From: Alteromonas sp047556435
GTDB lineage: Bacteria > Pseudomonadota > Gammaproteobacteria > Enterobacterales > Alteromonadaceae
NCBI RefSeq assembly: GCF_047556435.1
Contig: NZ_CP180210.1
Location: 4,340,001 to 4,404,000, forward strand
Direction of reading: 5' to 3'
DNA length: 64,000 bases
Below are positions 27,575 through 35,175 of this stretch, piece after piece. Within the stretch, counting starts at the first letter, position 1. Each line of letters begins with the position of its first letter. Position numbers and translations under genes: made by a program. The notes under the pieces were generated by a model, which worked only from the letters and a program-made list of their open reading frames with translations, did no database searches and was not told the origin of the DNA.

Positions 27575-28861
27575 ATGATGAAGAAAACGCTACTGGCGCT
27601 GGCTGCAAGCGCTCTGACCCTATCGGCGCAAGCTGCCACTCTGATCCACGCAGGCAAAGTTTTTACTGGCACCAGTGATTCGTTAAAAGAGAGAGTCACG
27701 CTGGTGGTGGAAGGCAATACCATTACCTCGATACAAAACGGATACGTTGATGGTGACAGCAGCGATACCGTGATTAATTTAAAAGACGCCACGGTACTGC
27801 CTGGCCTAATGGACATGCACGTACATTTATCAATGCAGCATGGCGGCCCGCAGACGTACCTTGAGCGTTATTCTCTGAACGAGGCAGATTACGCTTTGCG
27901 AGCAGCCAACTACGGCGAAAAAACTCTCATGGCAGGGTTTACCACCGTCAGAAACCTTGGTGATGGATATAACGAGACAGTTGCGCTGCGTAATGCCATC
28001 GCTAAAGGGATCCAGACTGGCCCAAGGATCTATACGGCGGCAAAGTCTATCGCTACCACCGGGGGTCACGCCGACCCCAGCAATGGCATGGCAAAAAGCA
28101 TTCGACCCGATGTTGGCCCTGAGGACGGCGTAGTAAACGGCGTTGCAGAAGCCAGACAAGCAGTCCGCCAACGCTATCAGGACGGTGCGGATGTTATTAA
28201 AATTACCGCCACTGGCGGCGTGTTAAGTGTCGCGAAAAGCGGTCAGAACCCCCAGTTCATGGATGATGAAGTCAGTGCCATTGTCGACACTGCCAACGAC
28301 TACGGAATGACTGTCGCCGTTCATGCTCATGGTAAAGAGGGGATGAAACGCGCCATCCGTGCGGGAGTCACCTCCATTGAGCATGGTACCTATATGGATG
28401 ATGAAGCCATTACGCTAATGAAAAAGCATGGTACCTATTATGTGCCCACCATTCTCGCCGGCGCATTTGTGGCTGAAAAGGCGGAAATTGATGGTTACTT
28501 CCCTGACATTGTTCGCCCCAAAGCGGCCGCCATTGGTCCACTCATTCAATCCACTTTTGCGAAAGCCTACAAAGAGGGCGTGAAAATTGCTTTTGGTACA
28601 GACAGTGGTGTTTCGGCGCACGGAGATAATGCACAGGAATTCGCGCTAATGGTAGAGGCAGGAATGCCACCAGCCGAGGCGCTGCAAAGTGCAACTGTCG
28701 CTACGGCAGAGCTACTGGGGATCAGTGATAAACTAGGCTCTCTTGAGGCAGGTAAACTTGCCGATATTGTCGCGGTTCCTGGTAATCCCCTTGAAGACAT
28801 CACTGTAATGGAAAACGTAATTTTCGTGATGAAGGACGGGACGGTGTATAAACGCCCGTAA
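27575..28861 (+). CDS. secreted metal-dependent amidohydrolase (imidazolonepropionase/Xaa-Pro dipeptidase-like)
   Basis: 428 residues with signal peptide (about 1-20, ending AQAA). Amidohydrolase TIM barrel: HVHLS gives the first two metal ligands, VIKITATGG the bridging Lys, VHAHG and SIEHGTYM two His ligands and FGTDSG the catalytic Asp, so the site is complete. Relatives include periplasmic dipeptidases and prolidase-like Sgx9260-type enzymes. Likely role: peptide or acyl-amino-acid hydrolysis in the periplasm. Followed after 9 bp by a YqaA-like gene. Confidence 0.9.
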   Translation: MMKKTLLALAASALTLSAQAATLIHAGKVFTGTSDSLKERVTLVVEGNTITSIQNGYVDGDSSDTVINLKDATVLPGLMDMHVHLSMQHGGPQTYLERYSLNEADYALRAANYGEKTLMAGFTTVRNLGDGYNETVALRNAIAKGIQTGPRIYTAAKSIATTGGHADPSNGMAKSIRPDVGPEDGVVNGVAEARQAVRQRYQDGADVIKITATGGVLSVAKSGQNPQFMDDEVSAIVDTANDYGMTVAVHAHGKEGMKRAIRAGVTSIEHGTYMDDEAITLMKKHGTYYVPTILAGAFVAEKAEIDGYFPDIVRPKAAAIGPLIQSTFAKAYKEGVKIAFGTDSGVSAHGDNAQEFALMVEAGMPPAEALQSATVATAELLGISDKLGSLEAGKLADIVAVPGNPLEDITVMENVIFVMKDGTVYKRP

Positions 28862-28870
28862 AAGGATTAC

Positions 28871-29461
28871 ATGGCTGTCGGTAAAACGGTAAAGCATAGA
28901 ACGAAGAAGCTGGTTGAGTCTGAGCACATGCTCAAAGGCATCACACTGGCTTCTTTTATGGAATCAACAATTGTCCCCATCCCGCTGGAAGCTGTATTGG
29001 TTCCGCTGATGCAGGCCAGGCGAGACCAACTCTGGCTAATCGCGCTGATGGCCACGGTGGGGTGTGTGCTTGGTGCAGTATTCGGTTATGCGCTGGGCTA
29101 CTACCTTTTCGATTTGGTAGGAGACTGGGTTATTGAGGCGTTTTCCAACGCCGAACAATTTGATCAGGTAAAGCAAAAAATGAATGCCGAAGGGTTCTGG
29201 TTTGTCATGACCCTCGGCATCGCGCCAGTACCGTTCCAGATAGCGATGCTTGCTGCCGGCGCCACGAAGTACTCCCTTGTGATGTTTCTCATCGCTACGG
29301 TGATCGCCCGCTCTTTACGCTATTTCGGATTAGCACTTGTGGTTTACTACACCGGTAATAAAGCAGAGCAGCTTATCAAGCGCTACAAAATGAAGGCGAT
29401 TCTGGCAATGACGGTTATTGTGCTGTTGTTGTGGTGGCTCAGTAGCGTGCTGTCAGGATGA
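28871..29461 (+). CDS. VTT/SNARE-associated-domain membrane protein, YqaA-like
   Basis: 196 residues with AAGGA 5 nt before the ATG. VTT (DedA-like) core: MESTIVPIPLEAVLVPLM (about 31-48), a GxVxGAxxGYxxG-type segment VLGAVFGYALGYYL, and TLGIAPVPFQIAMLAAG (about 113-129). Four to five membrane helices. The family is linked to lipid scrambling and membrane homeostasis. Probably co-transcribed with the amidohydrolase. Confidence 0.87.
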   Translation: MAVGKTVKHRTKKLVESEHMLKGITLASFMESTIVPIPLEAVLVPLMQARRDQLWLIALMATVGCVLGAVFGYALGYYLFDLVGDWVIEAFSNAEQFDQVKQKMNAEGFWFVMTLGIAPVPFQIAMLAAGATKYSLVMFLIATVIARSLRYFGLALVVYYTGNKAEQLIKRYKMKAILAMTVIVLLLWWLSSVLSG

Positions 29462-29799
29462 TCCCCGTTCGGTGACGCGGGGGCGTCGTCAACCAATCCT
29501 TATCCCCCCTGCCTTTTGTACCGTAATTGATTTTTATTACGTGCATTTAGGCAACAACGGCTGTTATTCCGAAAAAATACAGTATGAATGTCGCGCAACG
29601 CTTATAACATGATGTTTCAGGCACTTGCCACACTAGCACCTGCTTACCACACCATCCGTTTCATTATTGTCGACGCGCCTTTTTTGGTGTGTGGGGTGTC
29701 TGTCGCGCTTATAACTCTGCCTCCTGTTTGCTGCGCAAAATACGAGCATTGGTGCGCTTCTTGAAACAGCATTCTCACATTTGTCTTCCGGAGCCGCTA
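29462..29799. other. 338-bp intergenic region
   Basis: A CCCC/GGGG hairpin-like segment follows the upstream stop. CGCTTATAAC occurs twice in this stretch (about 29599 and 29708), possibly promoter-associated. The frame open from 29689 into the DUF1206 gene is extra to the real start. No gene seen. Confidence 0.4.
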
Positions 29800-30606
29800 A
29801 TGAGCAACTCTTCTAATCTGCTTGGCATCATTGCTGGTGCTGGCTATAGCGCCAAAACCGTCATGTACTCGCTGCTGGGTATCTTTATTCTTTCTTCGGT
29901 AATATCTGCCGCCGGACGTGAAAAAACCACACAGACACATGTTTTTGAGACCGTTCAATCCCAGCCCTTTGGCCAGGTTCTGCTTATTGCCGTTATTGCC
30001 GGTCTTTTCTGCTATGCGTTGTGGCGCTGGCTGCAGGGTATGCTCAATACTGAATCTCTGGATATGGGAAAAACCAAAGATATCATCATGCGAATCTTCT
30101 TATTTGTGTCAGGTTTGTTCTATTTCGGTGCGGCTTACGTTGGTATCACCGTCCTCACAGGGAGTGAATCTTCAGGATCAGGGCAGGGCAACTCAAACAG
30201 TGAAAAAGTCAGTCAGCAGTTAATGCAGTACGAGTGGGGGCTGGCCTTAATTGCCGCCATAGGGGCCACGGTACTGGTATTTGCTTTTGTGCAGTTCAAA
30301 CATGCCTACAAGGCCGATTTTATGGAAAAGTTTGAAACCGAAAAGCTGTCACAGTCAGCGCAACATGCCACACGCTCAGCAGGGCGCTGCGGCTATACCG
30401 CCAGGGGCGTTGTGTACATGCTGGTAGGCAGCTTCTTTCTGGTAGCCGCTTATCGCCACGACCCATCAGAGGCTGGTGGCCTGCAGCAGGCTTTAACAAC
30501 ACTAACTCAACAAAGCTTTGGCCCTTACCTGCTGGGTGCTGTCGGTATCGGTTTTATTTTGTTTGGCGTGTATTGTGCTTTTGAAGCGAGATATCGCCGC
30601 ACCTGA
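29800..30606 (+). CDS. DUF1206-domain membrane protein
   Basis: 268 residues from the ATG at 29800 (TCCGGAG 7 nt upstream). The frame is open 37 codons earlier but the family N terminus starts at MSNSSNLLG. Three repeats of a two-helix unit, each beginning with a Gly/Tyr-rich GYSAKTVMYSLLGIF-type segment (about 14, 100 and 195), as in DUF1206 proteins. Inner-membrane; function unknown. A terminator follows. Confidence 0.87.
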   Translation: MSNSSNLLGIIAGAGYSAKTVMYSLLGIFILSSVISAAGREKTTQTHVFETVQSQPFGQVLLIAVIAGLFCYALWRWLQGMLNTESLDMGKTKDIIMRIFLFVSGLFYFGAAYVGITVLTGSESSGSGQGNSNSEKVSQQLMQYEWGLALIAAIGATVLVFAFVQFKHAYKADFMEKFETEKLSQSAQHATRSAGRCGYTARGVVYMLVGSFFLVAAYRHDPSEAGGLQQALTTLTQQSFGPYLLGAVGIGFILFGVYCAFEARYRRT

Positions 30607-30672
30607 GGATTAAGAAAACGTCTGACATTACGAGTCTGACAACACCATGCAACACGTGGCTTTGTCCGAAAC

Positions 30673-30710
30673 CGCAGCATAACGGCGAGGTGTCGTCATG
30701 CTGCGTTTTT
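30673..30710 (+). terminator. rho-independent terminator after the DUF1206 gene
   Basis: 8-bp arms CGCAGCAT / ATGCTGCG with a 17-nt loop, followed by TTTTT. Confidence 0.75.
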
Positions 30711-30723
30711 CATTTTGTGCCGC

Positions 30724-30972
30724 TCACAGACCTTTTTTAATCAGATACTGATAAGGCATCTGCTCAGTTTGCGAGGCAACCAGCGTGTGTTCCATAAACC
30801 GGCAGAAACTCGGGATATCCCTGGACGTGGAGGGATCGTCCGCAATCACATGAACGGTTTCTCCCGTCTCCATTTTACGTATCCGCAATCGCACCATCAT
30901 CACTGGCTCAGGGCAACGAAGTCCCAGAGTATCAAGCTTATGATCGGCGTGTTTAAACTCGCTCACGGACAT
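30724..30972 (-). CDS. tusA: TusA-family sulfur carrier protein
   Basis: 82 residues from the ATG at 30972; a TTG four codons earlier overlaps the pyrE stop and is an alternative. The CPxP motif (RCPEPVMM) carries the persulfide-accepting Cys20. The rest of the fold (MVRLRIRKMETGETVHVIADD, quoted in part) fits TusA. In E. coli TusA passes sulfur from IscS to TusBCD for 2-thiouridine; a general sulfur-carrier paralogue is also possible. It directly follows pyrE. Confidence 0.87.
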   Translation of the reverse strand: MSVSEFKHADHKLDTLGLRCPEPVMMVRLRIRKMETGETVHVIADDPSTSRDIPSFCRFMEHTLVASQTEQMPYQYLIKKGL

Positions 30973-30980
30973 GCTACCTG

Positions 30981-31622
30981 TCAAATACCGTAGTTTTCGC
31001 GATAGTCATTAATGGCGGCAATGCTCTCATCAAAGCCACCTTTTTCCGTCAGATAGGTCACCACGTCTGCCAAAGACACAATGGCAACCACCTGCGTAGA
31101 AAAGTCCCGCTCCACTTCCTGAATAGCAGACAGTTCGCCCTGACCGCGCTCTTGTCTGTCCAGCGCAATCAGCACACCGGCCAGCGTGGCATTATTGTGC
31201 TCAATTAACGTCATCGATTCGCGAATAGCAGTACCGGCAGTGATCACATCATCCACCAGCATGACTTTCCCCTGTAACGGGCTGCCTACCAGGTTGCCGC
31301 CTTCACCGTGACTTTTCGCCTCTTTACGATTAAAGCAATAGGGCGTGTCGATGTCATGATGGTCAGCCAGTGCCACCGCCGTGGTTGTAGCAATCGGAAT
31401 GCCTTTGTAAGCGGGGCCAAAGAGTACGTCAAACTCAATACCGGCATCGGTAAGCGCAGCGGCATAATAACGTCCTAACCGCGCGAGATCGCAACCTTTA
31501 TTGAACAAGCCGGCGTTAAAGAAATAAGGGCTCTTGCGCCCGGATTTCAGAGTAAACTCGCCAAATTTCAGCACACCACGTTCAATAGCAAATTCAATAA
31601 ACTCACGTTGAAATGCTTTCAT
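30981..31622 (-). CDS. pyrE: orotate phosphoribosyltransferase
   Basis: Pyrimidine synthesis: orotate + PRPP to OMP. 213 residues (E. coli 213). The PRPP-binding signature VMLVDDVITAGTAI is intact, with the catalytic-loop Lys/His region RKEAKSHGEGG. It follows rph after 9 bp. That gap is too short for the rph-pyrE attenuator known from enterobacteria, so regulation must differ here. Confidence 0.97.
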   Translation of the reverse strand: MKAFQREFIEFAIERGVLKFGEFTLKSGRKSPYFFNAGLFNKGCDLARLGRYYAAALTDAGIEFDVLFGPAYKGIPIATTTAVALADHHDIDTPYCFNRKEAKSHGEGGNLVGSPLQGKVMLVDDVITAGTAIRESMTLIEHNNATLAGVLIALDRQERGQGELSAIQEVERDFSTQVVAIVSLADVVTYLTEKGGFDESIAAINDYRENYGI

Positions 31623-31631
31623 TGCAACCTC

Positions 31632-32345
31632 TTATGCCAGCGCCGCTTTTTGAATATCGAACAATTCACGCAAACCGTGACGGGCAATTTCCATCATTTC
31701 CTGCATTTCTTCAAACGAGAAAGGTTCGCCCTCAGCCGTGCCCTGCACTTCAATCAGTTTGCCGGTTTCGGTCATCACCACGTTCATGTCGGTTTCTGCT
31801 TCAGAGTCTTCGGTGTACTCTAAATCGGCAATAGGCGTGCCGTTATAAATACCTACCGACAGTGCAGCGATCATGTGCTTCAGCGGGTTGGCTTTTAAGA
31901 TCCCTTTGGCGCGCATATAGGTAAGGGCATCAACAAGCGCCACACATGCACCTGTGATAGATGCTGTACGCGTGCCGCCATCAGCCTGAATCACATCGCA
32001 GTCCAGGGTGATGGTGTTTTCACCCAGCAGTTTTAAGTCTACCGCTGCACGCAAAGAGCGGGCAATCAGTCGCTGAATTTCCAGCGTTCTGCCACCCTGC
32101 TTACCACGAGCCGCCTCCCGGCCACTGCGGGTGTGCGTAGCGCGCGGTAACATGCTGTATTCAGCAGTGATCCAGCCTTTTCCCTGTCCCTTCATAAAAC
32201 GAGGCACACCTTCTTCAACGGTGGCGTTACACAATACTTTCGTATTGCCAAACTCCACCAGCACGGAGCCTTCGGCGTGACAGGTATACTGACGGGTAAG
32301 GGTAACAGGACGAATCTGACTGGCGGTTCTGCCGCTTGGACGCAT
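31632..32345 (-). CDS. rph: ribonuclease PH
   Basis: Phosphorolytic 3'-5' exoribonuclease that trims tRNA 3' ends. 237 residues from the ATG at 32345 (family length about 238); the frame is open 65 codons further upstream but that extension does not resemble RNase PH and overlaps the yicC leader. Signatures: MRPSGR, EYSMLPRATHTR and DCDVIQADGGTRTASI (quoted apart). First gene of rph-pyrE-tusA, divergent from yicC. Confidence 0.96.
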   Translation of the reverse strand: MRPSGRTASQIRPVTLTRQYTCHAEGSVLVEFGNTKVLCNATVEEGVPRFMKGQGKGWITAEYSMLPRATHTRSGREAARGKQGGRTLEIQRLIARSLRAAVDLKLLGENTITLDCDVIQADGGTRTASITGACVALVDALTYMRAKGILKANPLKHMIAALSVGIYNGTPIADLEYTEDSEAETDMNVVMTETGKLIEVQGTAEGEPFSFEEMQEMMEIARHGLRELFDIQKAALA

Positions 32346-32630
32346 AGTAGTCTCCACAAGGTTTATGCATGTGTAATAAGGGTAGCCGGTAGTCAGGCAA
32401 TGCATGAGCATTGAAGGGTCATGCAGCCTGAAAAGGCTGAACAGCAAGTATATCGCACAACGCGCAAAGAGGAAAAACCAACTTTCCGTCATTTGACCAT
32501 TGCAGGAATTACGCGACTTCACTAAAAATTGCGCTATCATAGGGAGATAGCGGGCCTGACAACATTAACAGAAAGTCAAAACGCATCCCGCGGTTTGATA
32601 CAACAGGGCACGCATAACAGGATGGAAAAA

Positions 32631-33494
32631 ATGATCTACAGCATGACAGCATTCGCGCGCAGCGAGATAAAAAAAGACTGGGGCACTGCAGTGTGGGAAA
32701 TCCGCTCTGTGAACCAACGATTTCTGGAAACCTACTTCCGCTTACCAGAGCAGTTTCGTTCGTTAGAGCCCGTATTACGTGAACGCTTCCGCAAGCGTCT
32801 GGCGCGCGGAAAAGTAGAGTGCGCATTGCGCTTCAGCGCCAACGATGCCGCCGTAACCACACTCAACCTGAATGAAGCTTTGGCAAAACAGGTTATGCAC
32901 GCCGCAGACTGGGTGCAGGCGCACGGTCAGTCAACCGGCGTGAATCCGCTGGATGTTCTGCGCTGGCCCGGCGTTATCGCCGCAGAAGAAGCCGATATGG
33001 ATGCCATTCAGGCAGACCTGCTGAGCGCTTTTGAGACTGCATTAGGTGAATTTGTTGATGCGCGCGCCGCTGAAGGAAGTACCTTGAAAAGCCTGATTGA
33101 ACAACGTCTTGATGGCATAGAGACTGAGGTTAAGAAGGTGTCTGAACAAATGCCAGAAGTGCTAGCCTGGCAGCGAGAGCGAATCCAAACGCGCTTTGAA
33201 GAAGCCAAAGTGGAACTGGAGTCTGGTCGCCTTGAACAGGAGATGATCTTGCTGGCGCAAAAAGTGGATGTAGCCGAAGAGCTAGACCGCTTAAACTCAC
33301 ACATTGGCGAGACTCGCAATATCCTCAAAAAAGGGGGAGCCTGCGGTCGTCGTCTGGACTTTATGATGCAGGAGTTTAACCGCGAGTCGAATACGCTGGG
33401 CTCTAAATCGATTAATTCAGATATCACGCAGTCAGCAGTTGAATTAAAAGTGCTGATAGAGCAGATGCGTGAGCAAATTCAGAATATTGAGTAA
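32631..33494 (+). CDS. yicC: YicC-family endoribonuclease
   Basis: 287 residues, the same as E. coli YicC, from the ATG at 32631 (AGGA 8 nt upstream); earlier in-frame starts lack family similarity. N-terminal YicC domain (MIYSMTAFARSE) and C-terminal DUF1732 (about 205-287, ending in the conserved MQEFNRESNTLGSKS). Implicated in RNA turnover. A bidirectional terminator follows. Confidence 0.95.
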   Translation: MIYSMTAFARSEIKKDWGTAVWEIRSVNQRFLETYFRLPEQFRSLEPVLRERFRKRLARGKVECALRFSANDAAVTTLNLNEALAKQVMHAADWVQAHGQSTGVNPLDVLRWPGVIAAEEADMDAIQADLLSAFETALGEFVDARAAEGSTLKSLIEQRLDGIETEVKKVSEQMPEVLAWQRERIQTRFEEAKVELESGRLEQEMILLAQKVDVAEELDRLNSHIGETRNILKKGGACGRRLDFMMQEFNRESNTLGSKSINSDITQSAVELKVLIEQMREQIQNIE

Positions 33495-33524
33495 AGCCAT
33501 AAACCGCTTTAAGAAATGAATAGT

Positions 33525-33560
33525 AAAAGCCAGCGTTGAGGCTATCTCCGCTGGCTTTTT
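33525..33560. terminator. bidirectional terminator between yicC and the duplicated-repeat protein gene
   Basis: 11-bp arms AAAAGCCAGCG / CGCTGGCTTTT with a 13-nt loop and T runs on both strands. It ends yicC (plus) and the minus-strand transcript that comes from the polyene operon side. Confidence 0.9.
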
Positions 33561-33584
33561 GCGTTTTGGTAGAACATAGGCCGC

Positions 33585-34397
33585 TTAATAGTCGTATCTG
33601 GGGAGTTCCTCGCCCAACATTCCTGACTGATACTGATCTACCTGTTGATCTGAAAGCTTCTCACGATTTTTTTCTGCATAGCCACGTAACTTTCTGAAGT
33701 CGCTCTTTTCTTCTACTTCTCGTAACGCTTCTTTGTAGCGCGCGGAACCGCTACTGCCAATGGCATTGGTTAACCAGGCCAGTGTATCAATTTGATGTTT
33801 TTGCGCCGTGGCGTAATGCGTAAGCAGAATTTCAGCGGCAATATCCGTGAGCTCCTGATTTTCTGCGCCCGTGTTGACCATTGTTTTCGCTGCCTCCTTG
33901 AGGCTTCGCAAGTCACCCGCCATCATCAACGCTTTGATTCGCTCATCCCGCGTACTGTCAGTTTCCTTTGCATAAAGCCCTTTGGGAAGCTGATACATAC
34001 CGGCCTGATATTGCTCACCTTCCTTACCCGGCAAATCATCCAGCGCGCTGTCGGCATGGCGCTCAAGCTTGCTGTTGTCTGTGCTGTTCACTACCTGGGA
34101 AAGAGCCTCGTAATAGCGGCCATTCTCTGAGGCACCAATAGCCCGGGCCAGCCATGCAATGGTATCGATTTCAGATGGGTAGGTGTGTGGGTATTTGGTT
34201 AGCAGAATTTCTGCAGCAATATCAATCAATTCAGGATCGGTTATCTCTGACTCGTAAATACTTTGCGCTGCCACTTTAAGCTGACGCAGGTCACCTGACA
34301 GCATCATATCCGCTAGCTTTTGATGACGCGGGTTAAGTTCTGCCAGCGCATTACATGATAGAACCAGGCCGACAAAGGCTGTAAAAATATATCTCAT
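33585..34397 (-). CDS. secreted protein made of two homologous helical repeats
   Basis: 270 residues with signal peptide (1-19). Residues about 26-140 and 151-262 are copies of one another: GDLRQLKVAAQ vs GDLRSLKEAAK, DIAAEILLTKY vs DIAAEILLTHY, IDTIAWLARAIGAS vs IDTLAWLTNAIGSS, and EGEQYQAGM vs VDQYQSGM. The helical, HEAT-like pattern suggests a scaffold. It starts 46 bp after the FabG-like gene on the same strand with no terminator between, so it may be the last gene of the polyene transcript. No family recognised. Confidence 0.75.
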   Translation of the reverse strand: MRYIFTAFVGLVLSCNALAELNPRHQKLADMMLSGDLRQLKVAAQSIYESEITDPELIDIAAEILLTKYPHTYPSEIDTIAWLARAIGASENGRYYEALSQVVNSTDNSKLERHADSALDDLPGKEGEQYQAGMYQLPKGLYAKETDSTRDERIKALMMAGDLRSLKEAAKTMVNTGAENQELTDIAAEILLTHYATAQKHQIDTLAWLTNAIGSSGSARYKEALREVEEKSDFRKLRGYAEKNREKLSDQQVDQYQSGMLGEELPRYDY

Positions 34398-34443
34398 AGG
34401 AAACTCCGTTTAGTGAGAAAAAGACGGTGAGTGCATCCAGGCG

Positions 34444-35175
34444 TTAGTACATGCCGCCATTGACACTGATTACCTGACGCGTGATGTATTTCGCACTGTC
34501 AGACATTAAAAATCCAATGGTGTTAGCAACATCATCCACGTCACCAAATGTGCCTAGCGGGATCATCTTTTTAGCTTCGTCAGCAATAACGCCCTCGGTC
34601 ATTCCTGTGTCTATGACGCCGGGAGCAACGCAGTTTACCGTGATCTTGCGCTTTCCCAGTTCAATGGCAAGCGCTTTGGTCGCGCCAATTATCCCGGCTT
34701 TAGAAGCACTGTAATTAGTTTGCCCACGGTTCCCCATCAGTCCTGAAACTGATGACAGGGTGACAATGCGTCCGCCTTGACGCAATCGGATCATTGGCAT
34801 AATGGTGGGGTGTAGCACGTTATAGAACCCATCAAGATTCGTGTGAATGACGCCGTCCCATTCTTCACCCGTCATCGCGGGAAATGCCGTATCTTTGGTG
34901 ATCCCGGCATTACACACCACGCCATAGTAGGCACCGTTTTGCTCAATGTCGGCGTCGATAGCTTGTCGCGTGCCGTCTCTGTCGGTAACATCAAACTGAA
35001 TTGTGTCGGCATCGCCGCCCTGACGACGAATGGTTTCGGCAACCTCCAAAGCCGCCTCTTTACCACTGCGGTAGTGTACTGCGACAGCAAAGCCATCTGC
35101 GGCCATTTTATAAGCGCAGGCTTTACCGATGCCGCTACTGGCTCCTGTTACTAAGACTCTTTTTTTATTCTGCAC
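34444..35175 (-). CDS. 3-oxoacyl-ACP reductase (FabG-like) of the polyene cluster
   Basis: Short-chain dehydrogenase, 243 residues: TGASSGIGKA cofactor site, NAG (VCNAGI), catalytic Ser/Tyr/Lys in SSVSG and YSASK. It should reduce the 3-keto group after each elongation round. The start is GTG at 35175 with AGGAG 10 nt upstream, inside the 3' end of the exporter gene. Similar in style to ApeQ-type reductases. Confidence 0.92.
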   Translation of the reverse strand: MQNKKRVLVTGASSGIGKACAYKMAADGFAVAVHYRSGKEAALEVAETIRRQGGDADTIQFDVTDRDGTRQAIDADIEQNGAYYGVVCNAGITKDTAFPAMTGEEWDGVIHTNLDGFYNVLHPTIMPMIRLRQGGRIVTLSSVSGLMGNRGQTNYSASKAGIIGATKALAIELGKRKITVNCVAPGVIDTGMTEGVIADEAKKMIPLGTFGDVDDVANTIGFLMSDSAKYITRQVISVNGGMY

